From NCBI GenBank assembly GCA_944391265.1, contig CALXSX010000084.1, positions 1 through 7,228 of the forward strand: a stretch of DNA of 7,228 nucleotides. Reading direction: 5' to 3'. The notes beneath the pieces are model-generated. The model ran no database searches and was not told the origin of the DNA. It saw nothing but the letters and a program-made list of their open reading frames with translations. Made by a program: the position numbers and the translations under genes. Positions within the stretch are counted from its first letter, which is position 1, and the number at the start of each line of letters is the position of its first letter. Below are positions 1-6,851 of the stretch, one piece after another. Origin of the DNA: an uncultured Clostridia bacterium (GTDB lineage: Bacteria > Bacillota > Clostridia > UBA1381).

Positions 1-1397
1 AACACATCCTGACTTTTATCTGCGTTTTTTTTATAATTTTTAATATAACGGCTTACGCCGATGTATATGTGGAAAACGAAAGCCTCACTGCTCCGGAAAT
101 CGGCGCTGAGGCGGCTGTTCTTGCTGACCTTGAAACAGGCCGCATATTATACAGCAAAAACCCCGACGAGAGGGTTTACCCCGCCAGCACGACAAAGATT
201 CTGACCGGAATAATGGCGCTTGAGCTGGGAAACCTTTCAGACGTGGTAACGGCGAGCGTTGCGGCGCTTGCTCCTATAACGAACGAGGACTCACATATGG
301 GTATTCTGATAGGCGAGCAGCTTACAATGGAGCAGCTCATAAACGGTATGCTCGTTTATTCGGCAAATGACGCGGCAAATATTATAGCCATGCACATAGG
401 CGGCACGACTGAGAATTTTGTGGAAATGATGAACCAGAAGGCGCAGGAGCTTGGGGCTACGAACACGCATTTTACAAACTCATACGGCATACATGATGAG
501 GAGCATTACACAACAGCGTCAGACCTCGCGAAAATAGCTTCATATGCTATGAAGAATGAAAAGTTCAGGGAAATAGTAAAACAGAAGGTTTATAATATCC
601 CGCCGACGAACAAGTACACGACTGATCGTATACTTCCGAGCACGAACCTTTTTCTCGGAACGTACCGCTCAACCAAATACGTCTATTCACCGGTTACGGG
701 AGTGAAAACCGGTCATACGTCCGACTCCGGATACTGCCTCGTTTCAAGCGCGGAAAATGAGGGAACGAATCTTCTTGCCGTTGTGATGAAGTGCAGCACG
801 CAGGACGAGCTGTACAGCAACTCAAGGTCTCTTCTTGAATTCGGATTCGACAATTACAAGTATCAGACGCTTGCTGTTGCGGGAGATACAATATCCGACT
901 CAAAGGTGTATGAGGCTAAAAATGACGAAAGAGTAGCGTTTACGGTATCTCAGGATATAGCCGCGCTGCTGCCTGCCGATGCGGAGATAAGTGAAGTGGT
1001 TGAGACCGTTATTGACAGACCGGAGGTCATAAAAGCGCCCATCAAAAAAGGCGATGTTATCGGAAGCGTTTCGTATAACTACAACGGCACCATGATAGGT
1101 CATGCCGATCTTATCGCGTCAAACGATGTGGAAAGGAACAACCTGCTTTTTATTTTTCACATGATTGTGCTTGTGCTGACGAGCCCGTTTTTCTTCATTC
1201 CGGCAATTCTTCTAATAATAGTGCTTGTTATCAGGAGAATAAATATAATGAAGCAGGAGAAGCTAAAAAGGCTAAGACGTCTTCATGAGCGCGAAAGCGA
1301 CAGAAAAATGAGAGAGGGAACTAAGCGACCCGTTAATATGAAATTTGAGGATAATTCAAAAAAACGTAATCCCAGCTCACGATATGGAAGAAAATAA
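1..1397 (+). CDS. D-alanyl-D-alanine carboxypeptidase, DacF/PBP5-like (peptidase S11), 5' end outside window
   Basis: This is a penicillin-binding serine carboxypeptidase that removes the terminal D-Ala from peptidoglycan stem peptides outside the membrane. Residues here are counted from the GTG at 69. All three active-site motifs are present: SxxK as STTK at 40-43 (Ser codon 186-188), SxN as SAN at 98-100, and KTG at 213-215. The frame stays open to the window edge: from position 3 it reads a hydrophobic stretch ending in AYA just before Asp (60-62), which looks like a signal peptide with cleavage after position 59. The GTG at 69 is therefore not the start; the true start lies upstream of the window. 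A C-terminal beta domain is followed by about 30 hydrophobic residues (359-388, nt 1143-1232) and a 54-residue strongly basic tail. The TAA is at 1395-1397. Family assignment is firm; the choice among DacA, DacB and DacF is not. Confidence 0.93.
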   Translation, partial: HILTFICVFFIIFNITAYADVYVENESLTAPEIGAEAAVLADLETGRILYSKNPDERVYPASTTKILTGIMALELGNLSDVVTASVAALAPITNEDSHMGILIGEQLTMEQLINGMLVYSANDAANIIAMHIGGTTENFVEMMNQKAQELGATNTHFTNSYGIHDEEHYTTASDLAKIASYAMKNEKFREIVKQKVYNIPPTNKYTTDRILPSTNLFLGTYRSTKYVYSPVTGVKTGHTSDSGYCLVSSAENEGTNLLAVVMKCSTQDELYSNSRSLLEFGFDNYKYQTLAVAGDTISDSKVYEAKNDERVAFTVSQDIAALLPADAEISEVVETVIDRPEVIKAPIKKGDVIGSVSYNYNGTMIGHADLIASNDVERNNLLFIFHMIVLVLTSPFFFIPAILLIIVLVIRRINIMKQEKLKRLRRLHERESDRKMREGTKRPVNMKFEDNSKKRNPSSRYGRK

Positions 1398-1417
1398 TTT
1401 TACGTGAATCAAATAAT

Positions 1418-1512
1418 GAGAGGGGGCTGCTGCATAAAATGATAATGCGTTACAATGTTCGGAATTTCTGTCTGAACGCGTGAGCGTTTTCGTTGCAGCG
1501 GCTCTCTTTTTT
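1418..1512 (+). terminator. long imperfect stem closed on a T-run; terminator or leader attenuator
   Basis: GAGAG (1418-1422) pairs with CTCTC (1502-1506); after a GGGG bulge, CTGCTGCA (1427-1434) pairs with TGCAGCGG (1494-1501) with one G-U wobble. Six Ts (1507-1512) follow directly. Inside the 59-nt apical part, AACGC (1475-1479) and GCGTT (1484-1488) form a small hairpin with a GTGA (GNRA-type) loop. A competing stem pairs GTTCGG (1457-1462) with CTGAAC (1472-1477). Stem plus T-run supports intrinsic termination after the carboxypeptidase gene. The large apical part is unusual for a simple terminator and may be a regulatory leader of the SDR gene, whose RBS begins about 17 nt later. I see no convincing promoter between 1398 and 1500. 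Confidence 0.55.
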
Positions 1513-1541
1513 GTTGCATTTAACTGAAAGGAAGCTGTTTT

Positions 1542-2246
1542 ATGAAAAGTGTTTTGATTACTGGCGGAAGCAGGGGTATTGGCGCCGCCTGCGTGAAGAA
1601 GTTTTGTGAGCGTGGTTGGAACGTGTATTTCACTTACAACAAAAGCGCACAGCAGGCTATGCAAATTTCCGTGGAAACCGGCGCACAGGCACTGCAGTGC
1701 GACGTATCCGACAAAACGCAGGTGGAGGGAATTTGTAAATCCATACTTGCCGGCGGAGGCGTGGACTGCATTGTAAATAACGCCGGAATAGCACAGCAAA
1801 AGCTGTTTACCGACATAACAGAAAATGACTGGGACAGAATGTTTGACGTCAATGTAAAAGGTATGTTTTTTATCATTTCTGCGTTTGCTCCGCATCTTAT
1901 AAATAAAAAATGCGGCAGTATAGTCAACATATCGTCCGTGTGGGGAATTGACGGGGGCAGCTGTGAGGTGCATTATTCGGCTTCAAAGGCAGCGGTTATA
2001 GGCTTCACGAAAGCTCTTGCCGCGGAGCTGGGGCCATCGGGAATACGCGTAAACTGCGTTGCACCCGGCGTAATAGACACCGACATGAACAGGTGTCACG
2101 GTGAGGAGACGATGGATATGCTAAGGGAGACCACGCCTCTATGCAGGATAGGTAAGCCGGGGGAGGTTGCCGAAACGGTGTTTTATCTGTGCGAAAACGG
2201 CAGCTTTATTACCGGAGAGGTAATAAGGGTAAGCGGCGGATTTTAA
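1542..2246 (+). CDS. ymfI: SDR-family NAD(P)-dependent oxidoreductase, FabG-like; probable EF-P 5-aminopentanone reductase (YmfI type)
   Basis: This 234-residue protein is a classical short-chain dehydrogenase/reductase. It has the Rossmann cofactor motif TGGSRGIG at 7-14, NNAG at 79-82, and the catalytic residues Asn104, Ser132, Tyr145 and Lys149 (YSASK at 145-149), followed by a PG segment after the sixth strand. Length and motifs also fit FabG (3-oxoacyl-ACP reductase). However, the run SSVWG...SCEVHYS around 131-146 and the KLFTDIT segment near 87-93 resemble, from my memory of the family, the YmfI group that reduces the 5-aminopentanone modification on elongation factor P. No efp or ymfH gene is in the window, so this role rests on sequence resemblance only. 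The start is supported by GAAAGGAAG at 1526-1534, 7 nt before the ATG. No fatty-acid genes flank it, which weakens a FabG reading. SDR family is near certain; the specific substrate is moderate. Confidence 0.9.
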   Translation: MKSVLITGGSRGIGAACVKKFCERGWNVYFTYNKSAQQAMQISVETGAQALQCDVSDKTQVEGICKSILAGGGVDCIVNNAGIAQQKLFTDITENDWDRMFDVNVKGMFFIISAFAPHLINKKCGSIVNISSVWGIDGGSCEVHYSASKAAVIGFTKALAAELGPSGIRVNCVAPGVIDTDMNRCHGEETMDMLRETTPLCRIGKPGEVAETVFYLCENGSFITGEVIRVSGGF

Positions 2247-2273
2247 AATAAAAAATCGACTTTTGCAAAATCA

Positions 2274-2294
2274 TGTCAACTCGGTTGGTTTTTT
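2274..2294 (+). terminator. weak terminator-like hairpin after the SDR gene
   Basis: CAAC (2277-2280) and GTTG (2284-2287) form a 4-bp stem with a TCG loop, extendable by two G-U pairs, followed by six Ts (2289-2294). It lies about 30 nt after the SDR stop codon. The stem is short, so termination would be weak. The same dyad could instead be a protein-binding site upstream of the glgB promoter; the sequence alone does not decide. Confidence 0.3.
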
Positions 2295-2339
2295 GTCAAT
2301 CTGAATAAATAATATAAAAAATTTTATTAAAAAATAGTA

Positions 2340-2375
2340 TTTACTAACAAAAATTTTTATGATATAATTATTTTA
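2340..2375 (+). promoter_or_regulatory. sigma-A promoter of the glgBCD operon
   Basis: The -35 box is TTTACT (2340-2345, four of six consensus bases), the spacer is 17 nt, and the -10 box is a perfect TATAAT (2363-2368). The TG at 2360-2361 makes it an extended -10. The predicted start of transcription is A2375, giving a leader of only 28 nt with no room for a riboswitch. The DNA from about 2300 to 2339 is almost pure A/T with A-runs and could act as an UP element. I see no good CcpA cre site. Confidence 0.8.
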
Positions 2376-2402
2376 CAATAGTGTCGGACGGAGGAAAAAA
2401 GT

Positions 2403-4343
2403 ATGGCAGCTAAGTACAGAAACGACAAATATGCGATAAGCGACTATCAGATATATCTCTTCAATACGGGAACAAATTATCAGTCATATAAAATGTTCGG
2501 AGCGCATAAGATAAATCTTGGCGGCAAATGCGGGTACAGGTTTTCGGTATGGGCTCCGAATGCCAGGGCTGTCAGCGTGATAGGCGAGTTTAATTCGTGG
2601 AATGAGTCCGGGTATGAGCTTGAAAAAATAGATGACACCGGAATATGGTGCGGTTTTTTTGAGAATGCTGCTGAAGGTCAGATGTATAAATACAGAATAG
2701 TTGGCTGCGACGGCAGAATATATGACAAGGCGGATCCGTACGCTTTTTTAGCCGAGCTCAGACCGGGAACGGCGTCAGTAATAAAGGAACACAGCTCGTA
2801 CAGATGGAGGGACAGGCATTTCATGAACGCACGTTCCAAGCACGATTCTGTAAAAAAGCCGATGAACATATATGAGATACATCCGGGCAGCTGGAGAACA
2901 CATGATGACGGTTCATTTTTAACGTATTCAGAGCTTGCAGATTCCCTCGTAGATTATCTCGTTGATATGCATTATACTCACGTAGAACTAATGCCGGTTA
3001 TGGAATATCCTTTTGATGGCTCCTGGGGGTACCAGGTGACCGGATATTTTGCCCCGACATCGAGATACGGAACACCTGATCAGCTGCGGTATTTTGTAGA
3101 CAAATGTCATCAAAACGGGATTTTTGTTATAATGGATTGGGTTCCTGCGCATTTCCCGCGTGATGCCCACGGACTGAGAATGTTTGATGGTGCGGCTGTA
3201 TATGAATATGCTGATCCCAAAATGGGTGAGCACAAGGATTGGGGAACGATGGTCTTTGACTACGGAAGGGACGGTGTTGTTTCGTTTTTGCTGTCGTCTG
3301 CCTTTTACTGGGCTACCGAGTTCCACATGGACGGGCTGAGAGTAGATGCGGTTTCAAGCATGCTGTACAGAGATTATTCAAGGCGCGACGGCGAGTGGAT
3401 AGCCAATAAGTACGGAGGCACGGAAAACCTGGAGGCGATCGAATTTTTCAAGCGCCTTAATTCGATTATGCGCGATGAGCTGCCGGGCTTTATAACGATT
3501 GCGGAAGAGTCGACTGCGTGGCCGCGTGTAACGCATGATATAATGGACGGAGGGCTTGGATTTTCGTTTAAGTGGAACATGGGCTGGATGAATGACAGTC
3601 TCAGGTACATTTCAATGGATCCATATTTCAGAAAGTTTAACCATGGGCTTTTGACTTTTCTTATGATGTACGCGTACAGTGAGCGCTTTATCCTGCCGCT
3701 GTCGCATGACGAGGTAGTTCACGGGAAAAAATCGCTGATAGACAAATGCTATGGCGACTATGATGATAAACTCAACGCATACAGGACATTCCTCGGATAT
3801 TATATGACAATGCCGGGGAAAAAGCTGATGTTCATGGGTGGTGAATTTGGCCAGTTTTTGGAGTGGCGGTATGACGAACAGCTGGAATGGAATTTGCTTT
3901 CTATGGACAAGCATATCATGCTGAAGCGTTACGTGTCCGACCTGAATCTTTTTTACGTTCAGAATAAAGCGCTCTGGGAAAACGATGATTCATGGGATGG
4001 CTTCAGGTGGATAAATGAAGCTGACAGCGAAAATTCGGTGATATCGTATATGAGAATGGGCAGGAGCAAAAATGATTTTGTCCTGGTTGTTGCAAACTTC
4101 ACTCCTGTTGACAGAAACGTATACAAGCTCGGTGTGCCGCTGCCTGGGGAATATGAGGTTGTTTTCACCTCTGACAGCAAAAAATACGGCGGCAAAAAAG
4201 GCAGACACGTTACGTATAAGGCTAAACGGATGCAGTTTTCGGACATGAAATACACAATCGTTGTTTCTGTGCCGGGGAATACCGTGTTTGCTATAAAGAG
4301 AAAAAAAGGGGTTATTAAGGTAAAGCCTTCGATCGAGGCATAA
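2403..4343 (+). CDS. glgB: 1,4-alpha-glucan branching enzyme GlgB (GH13_9)
   Basis: GlgB cuts an alpha-1,4 glucan chain and reattaches it through an alpha-1,6 link, making the branches of glycogen. The 646-residue protein has a CBM48 module at about 36-120, a GH13 catalytic barrel from about 150, and an all-beta C-terminal domain from about 540. Catalytic regions are intact: DWVPAHFP from Asp245, GLRVDAV with nucleophile Asp315, IAEEST with acid/base Glu368, and LSHDEVVHG with His435 and Asp436. The spacings Asp315-Glu368 (53) and Glu368-Asp436 (68) equal those of the E. coli enzyme (405, 458, 526). It is about 90 residues shorter at the N terminus than E. coli GlgB, as in the short-form enzymes. 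GGAGG at 2390-2394 sits 8 nt before the ATG. It is the first gene of the operon and ends in a short basic tail (KRKKGVIKVK). Confidence 0.97.
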   Translation: MAAKYRNDKYAISDYQIYLFNTGTNYQSYKMFGAHKINLGGKCGYRFSVWAPNARAVSVIGEFNSWNESGYELEKIDDTGIWCGFFENAAEGQMYKYRIVGCDGRIYDKADPYAFLAELRPGTASVIKEHSSYRWRDRHFMNARSKHDSVKKPMNIYEIHPGSWRTHDDGSFLTYSELADSLVDYLVDMHYTHVELMPVMEYPFDGSWGYQVTGYFAPTSRYGTPDQLRYFVDKCHQNGIFVIMDWVPAHFPRDAHGLRMFDGAAVYEYADPKMGEHKDWGTMVFDYGRDGVVSFLLSSAFYWATEFHMDGLRVDAVSSMLYRDYSRRDGEWIANKYGGTENLEAIEFFKRLNSIMRDELPGFITIAEESTAWPRVTHDIMDGGLGFSFKWNMGWMNDSLRYISMDPYFRKFNHGLLTFLMMYAYSERFILPLSHDEVVHGKKSLIDKCYGDYDDKLNAYRTFLGYYMTMPGKKLMFMGGEFGQFLEWRYDEQLEWNLLSMDKHIMLKRYVSDLNLFYVQNKALWENDDSWDGFRWINEADSENSVISYMRMGRSKNDFVLVVANFTPVDRNVYKLGVPLPGEYEVVFTSDSKKYGGKKGRHVTYKAKRMQFSDMKYTIVVSVPGNTVFAIKRKKGVIKVKPSIEA

Positions 4344-4382
4344 TGCTTCGTTTATGGAATAATGATGTAGGAGAGATGGACA

Positions 4383-5591
4383 ATGAAGTCAAAGGACTGT
4401 GTTGCAATGATTCTTGCCGGAGGGCAGGGAAGCCGTCTTGGAGCGCTGACAAAAAAAGTGGCGAAACCGGCGGTACCATTTGGCGGGAAATACAGAATAA
4501 TTGATTTTCCGCTTTCAAACTGTGTTCATTCGGGAATAGATACTGTCGGTGTTCTTACGCAGTATCAGCCTCTTGAGCTGAACACATATATAGGCAGCGG
4601 TATACCGTGGGATCTGAACAGAAACCACGGCGGCGTATACGTTCTGCCTCCGTACCAGAGTGCAAAAGCCGGAGTATGGTACAAGGGGACAGCCAATGCC
4701 ATATACCAGAATCTTGTGTTTCTTGAAAATTTTAAGCCTAAAAATGTGCTTATACTATCAGGCGACCATATATATAAGATGAATTACGCCGAGATGCTTA
4801 AAGCTCATAAGGAGAGCGGGGCTGCGATAACGATTGCCGTAATGCCGGTGCCGTGGGAGGAAGCGAGCCGGTTTGGCATAATGAATGTAGACGAGGAAGG
4901 CAGGATTGTAGAGTTTGAGGAAAAGCCCGAGAAACCTAAGAGCAATCTTGCTTCAATGGGCATTTATATATTCGATTATGAGAAACTCAAGCAATATCTT
5001 ACAGATGATGAAAACGACCCCCAGTCTGCAAACGATTTTGGAAAAAATATAATACCGGCGATGCTTAAAAATGGTGAAACAATGATAAGTTTCAGATTTG
5101 AAGGGTATTGGAAAGATGTAGGGACGGTGCAAAGCTTGTGGGAAGCAAATATGGATTTGCTAGACGATGATCCCAAGTTTGATCTTTTTGATAAAAATTG
5201 GATGATATATTCAAGAAATATTACCAGACCACCGCACTATATAGGTAAGGATTCCGAAATCTCCAACAGTACTATAGGCGAGGGCTGCCTAATTGAAGGA
5301 AATATTTATCACAGTGTGATTTTTGAAGGAGTAATTGTCGGAAAAGGAAGCAAAATAAGCGATTCAGTTATTATGCCGGGTGCAGAGATAGGAGAAAATG
5401 TTGTAATCAACAAATCAGTTGTGGGCCCTGGCAGCAGAATACTGGATGGAGCTGTTTTGGGAAGCAAGTCGGAAAGCGCGGATAAATCGTCACTTTCCTC
5501 CAAGTGCACTGACGATATAGTGCTTGTAGAGGGCGGAGCGGTTGTTGAGAAGAATAAGGAAGTTGCTCCCGGATCTATGATAGAGGGGTAA
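4383..5591 (+). CDS. glgC: glucose-1-phosphate adenylyltransferase catalytic subunit GlgC
   Basis: GlgC (ADP-glucose pyrophosphorylase) makes ADP-glucose and pyrophosphate from ATP and glucose-1-phosphate, the committed step of bacterial glycogen synthesis. In 402 residues it shows the nucleotidyltransferase signature GGQGSRLGALT at 13-23 with KPAVPFGGKYRIIDFPLSN at 28-46, WYKGTANAIYQN at 99-110, and SGDHIYK at 126-132 with metal-binding Asp128. It also has FEEKP with substrate-binding Lys181 and WKDVGT at 243-248. A left-handed beta-helix made of hexapeptide-like repeats fills about 285-400 and normally carries oligomerisation and allosteric control. AGGAG at 4369-4373 lies 9 nt upstream of the ATG. 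The gene begins 39 nt after glgB and 34 nt before glgD, with no terminator between, so it is co-transcribed. All catalytic positions look intact. Confidence 0.97.
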   Translation: MKSKDCVAMILAGGQGSRLGALTKKVAKPAVPFGGKYRIIDFPLSNCVHSGIDTVGVLTQYQPLELNTYIGSGIPWDLNRNHGGVYVLPPYQSAKAGVWYKGTANAIYQNLVFLENFKPKNVLILSGDHIYKMNYAEMLKAHKESGAAITIAVMPVPWEEASRFGIMNVDEEGRIVEFEEKPEKPKSNLASMGIYIFDYEKLKQYLTDDENDPQSANDFGKNIIPAMLKNGETMISFRFEGYWKDVGTVQSLWEANMDLLDDDPKFDLFDKNWMIYSRNITRPPHYIGKDSEISNSTIGEGCLIEGNIYHSVIFEGVIVGKGSKISDSVIMPGAEIGENVVINKSVVGPGSRILDGAVLGSKSESADKSSLSSKCTDDIVLVEGGAVVEKNKEVAPGSMIEG

Positions 5592-5611
5592 AAGAATTAG
5601 TATAAAAGTAT

Positions 5612-5618
5612 GAGGGTG
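5612..5618 (+). promoter_or_regulatory. ribosome binding site that fixes the glgD start
   Basis: GAGGGTG lies 7 nt before the ATG at 5626. A second in-frame ATG at 5638 (before GIILA) would be 19 nt away, too far, so the upstream start is preferred. This gives the N terminus MIDTMGII, the usual look of GlgD proteins. Confidence 0.7.
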
Positions 5619-5625
5619 TGTTTAC

Positions 5626-6741
5626 ATGATTGATACAATGGGAATAATTTTGGCGGCTGATGACAAGATAGCGCCGATAACCGAGATAAGAGCTATTTCC
5701 GCGCTGCCTATCGCAGGGAGCTTCAGGCTTATAGATTTTGTTTTGTCAAATATGGCAAATGCCGGAATCACTAATGTTGGCGTTGCGACCAACTCGAATT
5801 ACAGCTCGCTGCTTGACCATATTAAGTCGGGAAAGCCGTGGGATCTTGACAGAAAGGAAGCTGGTCTTACCATTTTGCCTCCGAACATGATAAGTGCCAG
5901 GCATGGAATGATCAGCGGAGATATTGATATTCTCGGCGGCATTTATCACTATATTCTGAAGAGTAACGAGACGTATGTTATACTTTCTCTCGGAACGAGC
6001 CTATATAAAATCGATTTTGAAAAAGTTATAGAGGAACATATAAACAATCAGGCGGATATAACCGTTATTTATAAGGATATGTCAAATCTTGCTGAAAGTG
6101 AACTATCGAGATTTACATTGCTTGAGATGTCTGATGACAAGCGCGTCACCGATATTGAAATCAAGCCGTATTATCCAAAGTCAACAATGGCAAGTCTTGA
6201 CGTCTATGTAATGGAGCGTGCTCTTCTTTGCAGTATTCTTGACGAGTCTATGGCCAGAGGTGACCATGATCTTATCAAGGACGCTGTCATTAAAAAGCTG
6301 TCAGGGCTTCGCATGTTTGGATACGAGTACACGGGCTATGCAGATAAGATAGATTCCCTTAAGTCATATTACAGAAACAATATGATTTTCCTTGACAATG
6401 TAATAAGGAAAGAGCTTTTTAGCAGTGAGAATCCTATTTATACTAAGAGCAAGGACAGAGCTCCTGCAAAATACGGAGAAGATGCCATTATAGAAAATTC
6501 GTTCATTTCTGATGGCTGCAACATAAACGGAATGGTTGTAAACTCTATCCTTTCAAGAGGTGTAAAGGTCGCTAAAGGCGCGGTTGTGAAAAATTCCATA
6601 ATCATGCAGGATTCTGTAATAGAGGAGGACGCCTACCTCGACCATGTTGTGTTTGACAAGGAAGTCCATATTACCGAAGGCAGAAAGCTCCTCGGACAGG
6701 ACAGCTATCCGCTGGCTATAGAGAAGGGCGGAATAATATAG
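5626..6741 (+). CDS. glgD: glucose-1-phosphate adenylyltransferase-like subunit GlgD (non-catalytic paralogue)
   Basis: GlgD is a GlgC paralogue found in Bacillota; in characterised systems it pairs with GlgC and raises or tunes its activity. The 371-residue protein keeps the fold: GSFRLIDFVLSNMANAGI at 31-48 aligns with GlgC 35-52, KPWDLDR at 70-76 with its IPWDLNR, and a beta-helix of hexapeptide-like repeats fills about 290-360. The catalytic parts are degraded. The glycine-rich loop GGQGSRLG is replaced by ADDKIAP with a two-residue loss, the metal-binding Asp of SGDHIYK becomes Thr124 (LGTSLYK), and WKDVGT is missing (GYADKIDSL instead). Lys180 in EIKP matches the sugar-phosphate Lys of GlgC. 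An independent enzyme is unlikely; a modulating subunit is inferred. It is the last gene of the operon, 34 nt after glgC. Confidence 0.93.
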   Translation: MIDTMGIILAADDKIAPITEIRAISALPIAGSFRLIDFVLSNMANAGITNVGVATNSNYSSLLDHIKSGKPWDLDRKEAGLTILPPNMISARHGMISGDIDILGGIYHYILKSNETYVILSLGTSLYKIDFEKVIEEHINNQADITVIYKDMSNLAESELSRFTLLEMSDDKRVTDIEIKPYYPKSTMASLDVYVMERALLCSILDESMARGDHDLIKDAVIKKLSGLRMFGYEYTGYADKIDSLKSYYRNNMIFLDNVIRKELFSSENPIYTKSKDRAPAKYGEDAIIENSFISDGCNINGMVVNSILSRGVKVAKGAVVKNSIIMQDSVIEEDAYLDHVVFDKEVHITEGRKLLGQDSYPLAIEKGGII

Positions 6742-6780
6742 GTGACAGCAAAGCGCAAAAGGCAGCGCTTGCGCGCTCAC
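6742..6780 (+). other. imperfect hairpin directly after the glgD stop codon
   Basis: The right arm TTGCGCGCTCAC (6769-6780) pairs with GTGA (6742-6745), GC (6748-6749) and GCGCAA (6753-6758), leaving bulges of 2 and 3 nt on the left arm. An alternative pairs AAGCGC (6751-6756) with GCGCTT (6765-6770). No T-run follows, so it is not an intrinsic terminator by itself; it may shield the 3' end of the mRNA. Confidence 0.35.
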
Positions 6781-6805
6781 AAATTATTGCGCCCCCCGCT
6801 GCATG

Positions 6806-6832
6806 CCAGGAAAGCATTGTTCCCGGATTTTT
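6806..6832 (+). terminator. possible weak intrinsic terminator after glgD
   Basis: CCAGGAA (6806-6812) pairs with TTCCCGG (6820-6826) with one A-C mismatch around a 7-nt loop, and five Ts follow after one A (6828-6832). It is weaker than the large hairpin 20 nt further on and would at best be a first, leaky stop. Confidence 0.35.
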
Positions 6833-6851
6833 AACATATAAAAAACGTATC

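Noticed and set aside
1435..1446. TAAAAT and GATAAT as possible -10 boxes for the SDR gene
   Set aside because: Neither has a usable -35 box at 16-18 nt upstream, and both lie inside the stem-loop region.
1377..1973. 198-residue minus-strand open frame across the SDR gene and the intergenic region
   Set aside because: It is antisense to a clear SDR gene, has no recognisable motif and no good RBS, and its composition looks like a reverse-frame shadow.
2293..2318. TTGTCA with TATAAA as an alternative glgB promoter
   Set aside because: The spacer is only 14 nt; the downstream pair at 2340-2368 has a 17-nt spacer and an extended -10.
2375..2402. Riboswitch in the glgB leader
   Set aside because: The predicted leader is only 28 nt, too short for a ligand-binding RNA.
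3959..4255. Minus-strand open frame opposite the 3' part of glgB (and others opposite glgB at 2988-3326, 3374-3610 and 3612-3914)
   Set aside because: All lie within well-supported glgB coding sequence, show no family features, and are explained by codon bias of the true frame.
6553..6780. Minus-strand 75-residue open frame across the end of glgD
   Set aside because: It is opposite the glgD beta-helix repeats and the hairpin region, with no motif or promoter to support it.
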